Shown here piece by piece: positions 8,618 to 17,540 of a DNA stretch of 64,000 nucleotides (position 1 is its first letter; each line of letters begins with the position of its first letter). The DNA is taken from assembly GCA_963717215.1 (NCBI GenBank), contig CAVQVS010000005.1:124001-188000 (forward strand). The letters are read 5' to 3'. The notes under the pieces are model-generated. The model saw only the letters and a program-made list of their open reading frames with translations, was not told the origin of the DNA and ran no database searches. The stretch comes from Roseiarcus sp963717215. Its GTDB lineage: Bacteria; Pseudomonadota; Alphaproteobacteria; Rhizobiales; Beijerinckiaceae. Both the position numbers and the translations under genes were made by a program.

Positions 8618-9622
8618 ATGACCAATCCCGTGGTCGTCGAGGTCACGCGCGGCGCCCGTGTCGAATCCACCCATCGCGGAGCGGGAGCGGTCGTGGATGC
8701 GGACGGCCGGGTGGTGATCGCCTTTGGCGATGTCGAGTGGCCAGTCTATCCGCGCTCCGCCGTCAAGGCGCTGCAGGCCCTGCCGCTTGTTGAAAGCGGC
8801 GCTGCGGAAAGCCTGGGCCTGAGCGACAAGGAGATCGCGCTCGCCTGTGCGTCTCATTCGGGAAGCGAGGATCACATCGCGATCGGCCGCGCGATGCTTG
8901 TTAAAGCGGGCTGCGACGAACGTGCGCTCGAATGCGGCGCGCATTGGCCGCTCGGCGAGGACGAGGCCCGCGCGCTTGCGCGTTCAGGCCGTATGCCGAC
9001 CGCTCTGCACAACAATTGCTCCGGCAAACACGCGGGCTTTCTCTGTCTGTCTTGCGCGATGAATGTCGAGTCGAAAGGCTATGTCGCGCCCGATCATCCC
9101 GTGCAGCGCGAAGTCGCGGCATCGATCGAAGCAATGACCGGCGCGCGTTTGAGCGAGGCGATGCGCGGCGTCGATGGCTGCGCCATTCCGACTTACGCCG
9201 TGCCGCTGGTCGCGCTGGCTCTTGGCTTTGCGCGGATTGGGACGGGACATCGCTTAGCGCCAGAACGCCGCAAGGCTGCGGCGCGCATCCGCGCCGCGGT
9301 CGCCGCGAATCCTTCGACGGTCGCCGGAAGAGGGCGCTTCGACACGGAGCTGATGAGTTTGCTTGGGGCCAGCGCTTTCACCAAGTCGGGGGCGGAGGGG
9401 GTGTTCTGCGCTGCGCTGCCGGAAGTCGGGCTTGGTCTTGCAGTCAAGGCCGACGATGGGGCAGGGCGCGCGGCCCAAGTGATGATTGCGGCGCTCATCC
9501 GGCGCTTTGGCGGTTTCGATGACGAGGTAGACTCGCGCTTTGCGCGATTCGTCTCGCCGCGCCTTTCGAACTGGAACGGCGCCGAAGTCGGGCTTTTGCG
9601 CCCGACTGGGCCACTGGCGTGA
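8618..9622 (+). CDS. ansA: L-asparaginase, Rhizobium etli (class 3) type
   Basis: A 334-residue enzyme that should hydrolyse L-asparagine to aspartate and ammonia. It matches the thermolabile R. etli family rather than the E. coli type: the Ser-x-x-Lys pair in YPRSAVK (Ser47, Lys50), the second nucleophile region CASHSGSEDH, the NNCSGKHAGF segment and the later GVDGCAIPTY. The Cys and Lys of the last two correspond to the zinc-site residues known in the R. etli enzyme. Length is typical. GGAGAG precedes the ATG at 8618. The ankyrin gene follows immediately, and a GTG overlapping this stop leaves open translational coupling. Confidence 0.9.
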   Translation: MTNPVVVEVTRGARVESTHRGAGAVVDADGRVVIAFGDVEWPVYPRSAVKALQALPLVESGAAESLGLSDKEIALACASHSGSEDHIAIGRAMLVKAGCDERALECGAHWPLGEDEARALARSGRMPTALHNNCSGKHAGFLCLSCAMNVESKGYVAPDHPVQREVAASIEAMTGARLSEAMRGVDGCAIPTYAVPLVALALGFARIGTGHRLAPERRKAAARIRAAVAANPSTVAGRGRFDTELMSLLGASAFTKSGAEGVFCAALPEVGLGLAVKADDGAGRAAQVMIAALIRRFGGFDDEVDSRFARFVSPRLSNWNGAEVGLLRPTGPLA

Positions 9623-9648
9623 AGCCTGCGCGAGTGGGAGAAAACGGC

Positions 9649-10506
9649 ATGTGCGGGGCTTCGACAAAGCCATGGCTGGCCTGCGGCGCCGCGACGCTCC
9701 TGCGGCTGGCTGCGCTGGCGAGCCTTGCCTTCGTCTGGGCCGTCTGCGCGACGCGCGCGGCGGACCGCTGCGCCGATACCGCGCAGGCCGTGCAGGCGCT
9801 CCATGACGACGATCACTATCAGGCGACGACGCTCTTGTTCGCTGCCGCGCGGCTTGGCTGTGAAGCGCAAGCGCGGGCGCTGCTCGATCGCGGCGCCGCG
9901 ATCGACGCCAAGGATCGCGAGGGCAAGACTGCGCTCGCCAAAGCGGCGGAGGCGGACAAGCTGGCGCTGATCAAGCTGCTTCTCGAGCGCGGCGCCAATG
10001 TCAACGCACGCGCGGTCGACGGGTCGACGCCGCTGTTCTATGCCGCCGAGCAGGATCGGGGCGCTGTCGTCGCGTTGCTGCTCGAGCGTGGCGCCGATCC
10101 CAATCTTCCGGGCCGGAAGGGTGTGCGCCCGCTTACCGCCGCGGCCTTCAATGGGTCGACGGAAAGCGTCACTGAACTCATGAAGTTTGGCGCCGACCCC
10201 AATGCGCTCGATAACGACGGCTCAGCCGCGATCGTTTACGCCGCCGGCCACGGCTACGCCCCGGTTGTCGCGCTGCTTCTCGATGCTGGCGTCGACGTCA
10301 ACCGCCGTTATGCCCACGACCTCACGGCGTTGATGTGGGCGGCGGGCTATGATGCGTCCGCCGGCGTCGACGACGTCGACGCCACGATCAAGACGCTCAT
10401 CGAGCATGGCGCCGCCCTGGACCTCAAGGACGACCGCGGCAAGACGGCCGCCGACATCGCCCGCGGCCTCGGGCGCGAGCGCGCGGCGAAGCTTCTGGAG
10501 CGATAG
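9649..10506 (+). CDS. Ankyrin-repeat protein with signal peptide
   Basis: A 285-residue protein: a hydrophobic N-terminal signal or anchor (to about residue 35, ending near ATRAAD), then about seven ankyrin repeats of some 33 residues with the classic pattern D-x-x-G-x-T-x-L-x-x-A-A and LLLERGA(N/D)PN. It is probably periplasmic and mediates protein binding. The start at 9649 has GGGAG eight bases upstream; a GTG at 9619 overlapping the asparaginase stop is in frame and could be used instead. Position suggests co-transcription with asparaginase, but no functional link is established. Confidence 0.82.
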   Translation: MCGASTKPWLACGAATLLRLAALASLAFVWAVCATRAADRCADTAQAVQALHDDDHYQATTLLFAAARLGCEAQARALLDRGAAIDAKDREGKTALAKAAEADKLALIKLLLERGANVNARAVDGSTPLFYAAEQDRGAVVALLLERGADPNLPGRKGVRPLTAAAFNGSTESVTELMKFGADPNALDNDGSAAIVYAAGHGYAPVVALLLDAGVDVNRRYAHDLTALMWAAGYDASAGVDDVDATIKTLIEHGAALDLKDDRGKTAADIARGLGRERAAKLLER

Positions 10507-10514
10507 TTCAGTCT

Positions 10515-10630
10515 CCCCTCTCCTACGGGAGAGGGGTTGGGGGGTGAGGGTTTGCGCGTGGAGGCGCCGGCGCCTAGGCACCGTCCCCTCATCCGGCGCT
10601 ATCGCGCCACCTTCTCCCGGAGGGAGAAGG
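10515..10630. repeat. Two intergenic hairpins between convergent genes
   Basis: Two strong GC-rich palindromes: CCCCTCTCC/GGAGAGGGG with a 4-base loop (10515-10536) and CCTTCTCCC/GGGAGAAGG with a 3-base loop (10610-10630). They separate the convergent ankyrin and cytochrome genes. The wording (CCCCTC...GGGAGAGGGG, CTTCTCCC...GGGAGAAG) resembles REP-like intergenic elements common in alphaproteobacteria. They may also end transcription from either side, but neither has a T-run, so a Rho-independent role is unproven. Confidence 0.55.
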
Positions 10631-10645
10631 GAAGGGCGGCGAGCC

Positions 10646-11206
10646 TCAAAGTCCAGCCAGATAGGCCGCCATCGCCGTGAGCTGCTCCGGCGTCACCGTG
10701 TTCATCAGATCCGACATGCCGGGGTTGTTGGCGCGGGCGCGAGTTCGGAAGTCCGTCATCGTCTTGACGAGATAATCGGCCTGCTGTCCGGCTAAACGCG
10801 GAATGGATGAGTCGCCCTGAAACTGCTCCAAGTGGCAGCTCGTGCACACCACGGACTTGATCGCAGCCACCGCAATAGCCGTATCCGCCTTGGAAGCCTC
10901 GGGCGCGCCAGTCTTAGGCCAGGGCTTGGCGGAGAAGTACTCGGCGAGCGCCCGCGCGTCCTCCTTGGAAAGGCTCTGGGCAATCGGGGTCATCTGATCG
11001 TCCTTGCGCGCGCCCTTCTGGAAGTCGCGGAGCTGAAGATAGAGATAGCCGTCCTGCTGCCCCCAGATGATCGGGATCGCGGGTTCCGCAGGCAGGCCCT
11101 TCTCGCCATGGCATGCCGTGCAGACCGACGCCTTGTCTTCAATCGAATCCGCCCAAACGGCGGTCGCCGCAGAGAGAAGCGCGGCGACAACAACGCTACG
11201 CAACAT
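10646..11206 (-). CDS. Diheme cytochrome c4-type protein
   Basis: A 186-residue periplasmic electron carrier. A signal peptide (MLRSVVVAALLSAATAVWA) precedes two class I cytochrome domains, each with a heme-binding CxxCH: CTACH in the first half and CTSCH in the second. Axial Met candidates are in DDQMTPIA and NPGMSDLM. The size and two-domain layout match cytochrome c4/c553-like proteins that take electrons from periplasmic dehydrogenases. The start at 11206 has GAAGGA upstream and opens the signal. It is directly downstream of the PQQ dehydrogenase on the same strand, behind a terminator hairpin, so it is likely its electron acceptor and may be expressed by read-through or its own promoter. 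Confidence 0.87.
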   Translation of the reverse strand: MLRSVVVAALLSAATAVWADSIEDKASVCTACHGEKGLPAEPAIPIIWGQQDGYLYLQLRDFQKGARKDDQMTPIAQSLSKEDARALAEYFSAKPWPKTGAPEASKADTAIAVAAIKSVVCTSCHLEQFQGDSSIPRLAGQQADYLVKTMTDFRTRARANNPGMSDLMNTVTPEQLTAMAAYLAGL

Positions 11207-11265
11207 GAAAGGGAATCCTTCGCGCCAACACCGCGCGCATTTGGCGCGGGCCACGCCACAAGGTC

Positions 11266-11301
11266 AAACAAAAAGGCCGCCACCCGAGGGGCAGCGGCCT
11301 T
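11266..11301 (-). terminator. Rho-independent terminator after the PQQ dehydrogenase
   Basis: Read on the minus strand, AAGGCCGC and GCGGCCTT form an 8-base stem around a 13-base loop, followed by TTTTTGTTTG. It starts 15 bases past the dehydrogenase stop and lies before the cytochrome c4 gene, so it may set the ratio of the two products. Confidence 0.75.
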
Positions 11302-11315
11302 ACTCGGTGCGAAGT

Positions 11316-13052
11316 TTACTCGACTGTGAATGCGATGATGTTGTTGCCGCGCTTGGAGTCGATCTGGGCATTGCCGCCCGAACCGACGACGACATATTGC
11401 TTGCCGTCAACCATGTACGAGGACGGAGGCGCGTTGACGCCGGCGCCCGTCTGGAACTGCCAGAGCACTTTGCCATTGGCGTCGTCGTAGGCCTTGAACC
11501 AGCCGTTGGCTTCGCCGGTGAAGACGAGGCCGCCGGAGGTAGCGAGAATGCCGCCGATCATGGGCTGCGGCGTCTTGACCTGCCAGGCGATCTTGCCGGT
11601 GTTGTAGTTGACCGCGGTGACGTTCCCGAAGCTCTCCTCGCCGGGGATGATCGTGAACGCGCCGCCGAGCCAGAGTTTGCCGTCCGGATAGGGCGCGTTC
11701 GCGACCGTATAGGTCATGGGCTGATGCAGATTGATCGCATAGGCCATGCCGTGGTTCGGATCGGTCGCGATCGGCGACCACTCGACGCCGCCGTTCGCGC
11801 CCGGAAACATCTTGGCGGAGTTGGGGTCGAGCGGTTTGGTCGGCGTTGGCAGCGTCCACCGGCCTTTCTGATCGACCATGGGGTCGGAGTACCGGATGAG
11901 GCTGCAGTCCTTGCGATCGTGCACGTAGACATAGCCGGTCTTGCCAGCGTGCAGGACGGCTGGGATCATCTTACCGGACTTGTCCGCGGCGTTGACCAGA
12001 ACAGTCGGGCTCACGGCGTCGAGATCCCAAACGTCATGGGCGATATACTGGAAGTGGCAAACGTACTTGCCGGTGTCCAGATCGAGCGAGACGAGCGAGT
12101 CGGTGTAGAGGTTGTCGCCCGGCCGCACGGCGCCGTCGAGATCGGGCGAGGGATTGCCGACGACGAAATAGATGCGCTTCGCCGCCAGATCGATGGACGG
12201 GTTCTGCCACACGCCGCCGCCGAGCGTTTTGTAGGGGTCGCCGCTTTTCGCCAGCGTCGCCTTCTCCGCGTCGATGTCGCGGTGCATGTCCCGGCCGGTG
12301 GCGTCCTTCGTCGCCCAGACGCCGACGGAGCTCTCGGGAATCGTGTCAAAGCTCCAAAGCGGCTTGCCGTCCTTGGCGTCGTAGGCCTTGACGAAGCCGC
12401 GGATGCCGTACTCGCCCCCGTTGGTGCCGATCAGGATTTTGCCGTCCGCCGCGGTCGGGGCCATCGTCTCGCTGTAGCCCTTCTCAGGATCGCCGACCTG
12501 TTGCTCCCAGACCACCGAGCCAGTCTTGGCGTCGAGCGCGACGAGCTTGGCGTCGAGTGTGCCGACGTAAACCTTGTCCTCATAAACTGCGACGCCGCGG
12601 TTGTTCGGGCCGCAGCAGAAAGTTGTGACTGGGCCGAGCTTCGGCTTGAAGTGCCAGATCTCCTGGCCGGTTTTCGCGTCGAGTGCGTAGACGTGGCTGT
12701 ATGAGGTGGTCACGTACATGACGCCATTAACGATGATCGGCGACGTCTCGAGCAACTCTTTGACTTCGGTCGAGAAGATCCAGGCCGGATGCAGATGTCG
12801 CACGTTGCCGCGGTTGATCTGCGCATTCGGATAGAAGCGAGTCTGCTCGTAATTGCCGTTGGTGTGGAGGAAGTTTTCCCCGTCCTTGTGGGCGTTGGTC
12901 AGTTGCTGCTGCGAAACCGGAGTAACCGCCGCGGTCGCCCCCATCGCCGCCGACGCGTTTTTGACTTCCTGCGCTTGCGCTATCCCCCCCGCTACGAATG
13001 CTCCAATGCAAACCGAACCGAGCAACATTGTACAATTGATGTTTTTGGACAT
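11316..13052 (-). CDS. PQQ-dependent alcohol dehydrogenase with WDxD metal motif
   Basis: A 578-residue periplasmic quinoprotein oxidising primary alcohols or aldehydes and passing electrons to a c-type cytochrome. It has a Sec signal (to about AQAQ), eight-bladed propeller W-motifs, the adjacent disulfide Cys146-Cys147 (TTFCCGPNN), and metal/PQQ-site candidates Glu214 (GGEYG), Asn284 (VWQNPS) and Asp343 in HDVWDLD. Asp345, two residues on, is the extra acidic residue that marks lanthanide-dependent XoxF/ExaF enzymes; calcium MxaF has Ala there. Membrane glucose dehydrogenases also have WDMD, so the clade needs checking. The start at 13052 has GGAGGG upstream. A terminator and cytochrome c4 follow; a SorC-type regulator lies upstream. 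Confidence 0.9.
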   Translation of the reverse strand: MSKNINCTMLLGSVCIGAFVAGGIAQAQEVKNASAAMGATAAVTPVSQQQLTNAHKDGENFLHTNGNYEQTRFYPNAQINRGNVRHLHPAWIFSTEVKELLETSPIIVNGVMYVTTSYSHVYALDAKTGQEIWHFKPKLGPVTTFCCGPNNRGVAVYEDKVYVGTLDAKLVALDAKTGSVVWEQQVGDPEKGYSETMAPTAADGKILIGTNGGEYGIRGFVKAYDAKDGKPLWSFDTIPESSVGVWATKDATGRDMHRDIDAEKATLAKSGDPYKTLGGGVWQNPSIDLAAKRIYFVVGNPSPDLDGAVRPGDNLYTDSLVSLDLDTGKYVCHFQYIAHDVWDLDAVSPTVLVNAADKSGKMIPAVLHAGKTGYVYVHDRKDCSLIRYSDPMVDQKGRWTLPTPTKPLDPNSAKMFPGANGGVEWSPIATDPNHGMAYAINLHQPMTYTVANAPYPDGKLWLGGAFTIIPGEESFGNVTAVNYNTGKIAWQVKTPQPMIGGILATSGGLVFTGEANGWFKAYDDANGKVLWQFQTGAGVNAPPSSYMVDGKQYVVVGSGGNAQIDSKRGNNIIAFTVE

Positions 13053-13376
13053 CTGCGTTCCCTCCATGCCCTCGCATACTGCCTTGAAATAATGGGATTG
13101 TCACCTAGCCTGCTGGGGAGATCTTCCCTTTTTCCAATCTTGCGGAAACGATCCGGCGCGGTGGTCGGCAGGTGTCCGATGTGCAGAGTCTCTCGCGGAG
13201 CCGCCGCGAGGGCCGACCCACGTTGGCGCATCTGGTGGAGGGCGTGACCGGCCTCATCGCGCCGCACTCGAGATGCGGCATGTGGCCGATGCGGAGGCGC
13301 GCCGGGGTCGCGATTCTGATCGAGGAACTGTTCAAGGGCGGTTGATCGATCGTCCCTGGCCGCGCCGGGTCAACGA
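13053..13376. other. Upstream region of the PQQ dehydrogenase
   Basis: About 320 bases. A weak minus-strand promoter candidate, GTGACA and CAGTAT with 17 bases between, reads toward the dehydrogenase. The far half holds an open plus-strand stretch ending in ILIEELFKGG and a stop, which could be a gene-end remnant, but I do not recognise it. Confidence 0.3.
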
Positions 13377-14354
13377 CTACTTCTGCGTTTCCGTCAAACT
13401 CCGCGCGGTCACGGAGTCGGTAACCAGGGTGGTCGGCTCGAGCAGCTTGAGCGCGCCGCGGATCGCCGCGATCTTGTGTGCGCCCCCTGCCGCCAACACG
13501 CGGACCGGGGCGGCGCGCACGACCTCGAGCGGGACGGACATCACGCACTGGTTGAGAGGGTGGTCGATGATCCGGCCCTGGTCGTCGTAGACATTGCAGA
13601 GCATTTCGCCGACAGCGCCATATTCGCCCAATGTCTTTCTGTCGGCTTCGCTGATGACCGCGTATCGTGCGATCGAGGACTCAGGCCCAAGAGAACCGAC
13701 GCTGACCACCACCGCATCGAGCGCCTGAGCGAAATCATAGACGGACCTGAGCCCGCACCGCTCGATCAATGCCGTCTTCGTGGCCGGGCTGTCGACGAGG
13801 GAAGGAGAAGGAATGAGGTAGCAATCCGCGTTGAAGGCTCGGGCGAAGCCCGACGGGAACTCCGCCGGGTTGTCGGCCACGAAATGCGTGACGCCGCCGA
13901 CTAGCGAGACGACGCTCAGACCTTTGAGCGAGCGCTCGCTCAAATATTCGAGCGAGGAATTCAGCGTGCGTCCCCACCCAAGCCCGATCTTCATATCGTT
14001 GCGCAAGAGGGACGAAACGTGATCGCCGAGCGCCGCGGCAATCGGCGCCGTCGGGTCGGCTGCGGCAGAGGACAACGGCGCGACAATCGCCTCGGACAAG
14101 CCGTAGCGTTTGCATAAGCCCGCTTCCAGACCGCCGAGCTCGGCGTCCCCGCGTGAAAGCGCGATGCGCACTTCGCCCAGCGCCTTCGCCTCCGCCAGCA
14201 TTCGAACCACGGTGACACGCCCGACACCCAGCGCGTCGGCGATAGCGCTCTGAGTCATTTCCTCGACGAAATACATCCAGGCTGCGCGCTGCCTCAGGCG
14301 CTCGCTCCGCTTTGGCGTGCGCAAGACCTCGTTGCTTGTAAGGTCGTCCGTCAT
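13377..14354 (-). CDS. SorC/DeoR-type sugar-binding transcriptional regulator
   Basis: A 325-residue regulator. An N-terminal helix-turn-helix (MTQSAIADALGVGRVTVVRML, about residues 33-54) is joined to the effector-binding domain typical of the SorC family, with GLGWGRTL (about 125) and the VLAAGGAHKIAAIRGAL C-terminal motif that binds sugar phosphates in characterised members. Size matches the family (about 310-330). It lies upstream of and parallel to the PQQ dehydrogenase gene, with a 324-base gap, so it could regulate alcohol or polyol oxidation. That is inference from position. Confidence 0.87.
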   Translation of the reverse strand: MTDDLTSNEVLRTPKRSERLRQRAAWMYFVEEMTQSAIADALGVGRVTVVRMLAEAKALGEVRIALSRGDAELGGLEAGLCKRYGLSEAIVAPLSSAAADPTAPIAAALGDHVSSLLRNDMKIGLGWGRTLNSSLEYLSERSLKGLSVVSLVGGVTHFVADNPAEFPSGFARAFNADCYLIPSPSLVDSPATKTALIERCGLRSVYDFAQALDAVVVSVGSLGPESSIARYAVISEADRKTLGEYGAVGEMLCNVYDDQGRIIDHPLNQCVMSVPLEVVRAAPVRVLAAGGAHKIAAIRGALKLLEPTTLVTDSVTARSLTETQK

Positions 14355-14440
14355 TGGATTCGGGTTGGTCCGGCAGCTTTTAGTCGGATATCGCCGCGAA
14401 GATTGCCGCGCAATTCACTTCTCCGACAAGCCGTCACCGA

Positions 14441-15640
14441 TCAGTCCAGGCCGACCGCCAAGCTTTCCTCGAGCATCAGCCTTGCGCGGGCGCGGAGCTT
14501 TTCGCTTTCGCTCTTGAGCTGGCCGCAGGCGGCGAGAATGTCGCGCCCGCGGGGCGTGCGCACCGGGCTTGCGTAGCCCGCGTTGAACACGACTTCCGAG
14601 AAACGCTCGATCGTGTCCCAATCGGAGCACTCGAAGGTGCTGCCCGGCCAGGGATTGAACGGGATGAGGTTGATCTTGGCGGGCAGGCCCTTGAGCAGCC
14701 GAACGAGCGCCTTGGCTTCGGCAACCGAATCATTGACGCCCTTGAGCATCACATATTCGAAGGTGATGCGCCGCGCGTTGGAAGCGCCGGGATAGTCGCG
14801 GCAAGCCTCGATAAGCGCTTAAATCGGATATTTCCAATTCAAGGGCACAAGCGTGTCGCGTAAGCGGTCGTTGGTCGCATGCAGCGAAATCGCGAGCATG
14901 GTCCCGCACTCTGAGCCGAGACGCGGCATTTCCGGAACGACGCCCGAGGTCGAGACGGTGATCCGCCGCTTCGATAGCGACAGGCCGTCGCCGTCGGTCA
15001 GAATCGCGATCGCGTCGCGCACGGCTTCGAAATTGTAAAGCGGCTCGCCCATGCCCATGAAAACGATGTTCGACACCGCGCGCACGCCTTCGCCCTTGGG
15101 CGTAAGCCCGTCGGCCGGAGCAATTCCGCCGGGAAAATCGCCGAGCCGATCGCGCGCCACTAGCACCTGGCCGACAATCTCGGCCGCGGACAGGTTGCGC
15201 ACCAGCGGCATCGTGCCGGTGTGACAGAACGAGCAGTTGAGGGTGCAGCCCACTTGGCTCGAGACGCACAGCGTGCCACGATCAAACTCGGGGATGTAGA
15301 CGCATTCGATTTCCGCGCCCTTGTCGAAGCGATGAGCAGGGGCCAGGCGGAGAAGCCACTTGCGGGTGCCGTCGGCGGAAACCTGCTCGGTCACGATCTC
15401 GGGCCGGGCGAGTGTGCAGCGTTCGGCCAGCGAATCGAGCACCGGCCGGGCGATATTACGCATCGCAGAGAATTCGCGCGCGCCGCGATGGTAGATCCAA
15501 TGCCAGAGCTGCGAGGCGCGCATCTTGAGCTCGCGCTCGGGCGTCCCGATTTCGGCGAGCGCGTCCAGGATTTGGGCGCGCGTCGCGCCGGCCAGGCGCA
15601 CGGGCCCGCGATCCTCGGCTTTCAAGGCGGCGACGGTCAT
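14441..15640 (-). pseudogene. rlmN: RlmN 23S rRNA A2503 methyltransferase with in-frame TAA
   Basis: The product would be the radical-SAM enzyme making 2-methyladenosine at 23S rRNA A2503 (and tRNA A37). The first 273 codons are intact and hold the cluster motif (CTLNCSFCHTG) and the SLHATNDRLRDTLVP segment. Codon 274 (14819-14821) is TAA, just after WKYPI, where the family has Lys (KYPIK). The same frame then continues without any indel (ALIEACRDYPGASNARR..., then MLKGVNDS...) to a natural stop at 14441, total about 400 codons, including the catalytic Cys of AACGQL. The disruption is therefore one A-to-T type substitution. If real, the protein lacks its catalytic Cys. guaC lies upstream on the same strand. 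Confidence 0.88.
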
Positions 15641-15719
15641 GAGCAGGCTTCTAGCATGCGCGCGATCCGCCGACCAATGCCGGGTTGTCGTAAGAGCGTC
15701 GAATGCAAGCGACCCACTT

Positions 15720-16763
15720 TCACCCGCCGAACACGTCGTTGGTCTGCGCGCTCACCCGCACGAAGGTGGTGCGCTTGGGGACCTCCTTGAGGTGAGCCGC
15801 GCCGATATAAGTCATCATCGAGCGGACGCCGCCCATGATCTCGCCCATCGTCCCGTCGACCGGGCCCCGATAGGGGGTCTCGACCGACTTGCCCTCGGCG
15901 GCCCGGTAGTGGGCGACACCGCCTGAATGCTTCTTCATCGCGGTTTCCGACGACATGCCATAAAAAGTCATGCCGACCGGCACCTTTTCGCCGTCCCGCT
16001 CCTCGTAATGGATTTCGCCGTCGCATTCGTCGTGGCCGGCGAGCATGCCGCCCAGCATGACGAAATCGGCGCCGGCGCCATAGGCCTTGGCGACGTCGCC
16101 GGGAACCGTGCAGCCGCCATCGGCGCAGACCTGGCCCTTCAGGCCGTGCGCCGCGTCGGCGCATTCGATGATCGCCGAGAGTTGCGGATAGCCGACGCCG
16201 GTCACCCGACGCGTGGTGCAGACGGAGCCAGGACCGATGCCGATCTTGACGATGTCCGCGCCCGCAAGGATCAGCGCCTCCGTCATGTCGCCGGTGACGA
16301 CGTTGCCGGCCATGATCACGGCATGCGGGTAATCGTCGCGCACGCGCTTGACCGTCTCCAGGAATTTTTCCGCATAGCCATTGGCGACGTCGAGGCAGAT
16401 GAAGCGGATCGGCGCCGCCTTCGCGACGGCGGCGAGCTTCTTGACGTCGGCTGGCGTGGTGCCCAGCGAATAGAAGGCGTGGGCGCCGTCGGGGCTTGCG
16501 AAAAAGTCCGCCAGCTTTGGCTCCGGGTAGTGCTTGTGCAGCGCGGTCAGCGCCCCGTGCTGGCCCAGCGCATGCGCCATCGCCATGGTCCCCGTCACGT
16601 CCATGTTGGCGGCGATCAGCGGAAAGCCGCGCCATTCCGAGCCGGTGTGCAGGAAGCGGAAGGCGCGCTCGACGTCGACGGCGCTGCGGGTGTTGAGCGT
16701 CGAACGCTTGGGGCGAATGAGGACATCCTTGAAATCGAGCTTGACGTCGGTTTCGATGCGCAT
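15720..16763 (-). CDS. guaC: GMP reductase
   Basis: A 347-residue (beta/alpha)8 enzyme converting GMP to IMP and ammonia with NADPH in purine salvage. The length equals that of E. coli GuaC. Diagnostic features: the N-terminal KLDFKDVLIRPKRSTL, the catalytic loop GIGPGSVCTTRRVTGVGYPQ with the nucleophilic Cys, the phosphate-binding ADGGCTVPGD and the flap GMSSETAMKKHSGG. It lacks the CBS insert of IMP dehydrogenase. The ATG at 16763 gives the canonical N-terminus MRIETDVKLDF; the longer open frame upstream is not used. rlmN follows 80 bases downstream on the same strand, and a glutathione transferase gene is divergent. Confidence 0.95.
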   Translation of the reverse strand: MRIETDVKLDFKDVLIRPKRSTLNTRSAVDVERAFRFLHTGSEWRGFPLIAANMDVTGTMAMAHALGQHGALTALHKHYPEPKLADFFASPDGAHAFYSLGTTPADVKKLAAVAKAAPIRFICLDVANGYAEKFLETVKRVRDDYPHAVIMAGNVVTGDMTEALILAGADIVKIGIGPGSVCTTRRVTGVGYPQLSAIIECADAAHGLKGQVCADGGCTVPGDVAKAYGAGADFVMLGGMLAGHDECDGEIHYEERDGEKVPVGMTFYGMSSETAMKKHSGGVAHYRAAEGKSVETPYRGPVDGTMGEIMGGVRSMMTYIGAAHLKEVPKRTTFVRVSAQTNDVFGG

Positions 16764-16871
16764 GACTGATCCAGCAGGTGCGGGAAGGCGGATTGCTTCG
16801 GAATTTAGTGATTGCGGACGCAAACCTCAACGACCGGCTTTTTGGGTGGGAACGCGAAGGAAGAGCGAGCT

Positions 16872-17507
16872 ATGGCGGACGAACTGGTTCTGTACACCAA
16901 CCCAATGTCGCGCGGCCGCGTCGCGCGATGGATGCTCGAGGAGGTGGGCCAGCCTTACAGAGCCGAAATCCTCGAATATGCCAGATCGATGAAGTCGCCC
17001 GAGTATCTGGCGATCAACCCGATGGGCAAGGTGCCGGCGCTGCGCCACGGCGAGATCATTGTCACCGAAGGCGCGGCGATCTGCGCCTATCTTGCGGACG
17101 TCTTTCCGGAGGCCGGCCTCGCGCCGCCGCCTGGATCGCGCCTTCGCGGCCCTTACTACCGCTGGATGTTCTTCGCCGCGGGCCCGATCGAGGCGGCGAA
17201 CACCGATAAGGCGCTCGGCGTCGCCGTTCGTCCCGAGCAGTCGAGGATGGTCGGCTATGGCACGCGTGAGCAATCGCTCGCCGCGCTCGAGGATCAACTC
17301 GACCGCTCCGAATATATCGCGGGCGACCGCTTCACCGCCGCGGACGTTTATGTCGGCTCGCATATCGGCTGGGGCATGGTGTTCGGCACGATCGACAAGC
17401 GGGCCGCGTTCGAGCGCTATTGGAATCTTTTGAGCGCGCGTCCAGCGGCTCAACGCGCGCGTGAGATCGACGACAAACTCGTCGCGGAAATGCGGAAAGC
17501 GGGCTGA
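16872..17507 (+). CDS. Glutathione S-transferase family protein
   Basis: A 211-residue cytosolic protein with an N-terminal thioredoxin-fold domain (ELVLYTNPMSRGRVARWML; cis-Pro and glutathione-binding segment in MGKVPALRHGEIIVTEGAAI) and an all-helical C-terminal domain with the GDRFTAADVYVGS motif. It should conjugate or reduce substrates with glutathione; the substrate is unknown. The active-site Ser/Tyr is not obvious, with Ser13 (NPMSRG) the best candidate. ATG at 16872 follows GAAGGAAGAG. The SDR gene starts 33 bases after the stop, so the two probably form an operon. Confidence 0.9.
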   Translation: MADELVLYTNPMSRGRVARWMLEEVGQPYRAEILEYARSMKSPEYLAINPMGKVPALRHGEIIVTEGAAICAYLADVFPEAGLAPPPGSRLRGPYYRWMFFAAGPIEAANTDKALGVAVRPEQSRMVGYGTREQSLAALEDQLDRSEYIAGDRFTAADVYVGSHIGWGMVFGTIDKRAAFERYWNLLSARPAAQRAREIDDKLVAEMRKAG

Positions 17508-17540
17508 GAACGATCACGAAGCGCGAGCGAAGGAAAGACC

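Noticed and set aside
11067..12704. 545-codon plus-strand open frame
   Set aside because: It is antisense to the well-conserved PQQ dehydrogenase and has the Arg/Ala/Val-rich composition of a shadow frame in GC-rich DNA.
13105..13350. Open plus-strand stretch ending ILIEELFKGG
   Set aside because: It could be a gene-end remnant, but I cannot match it to a family or find a start, so it is not called.
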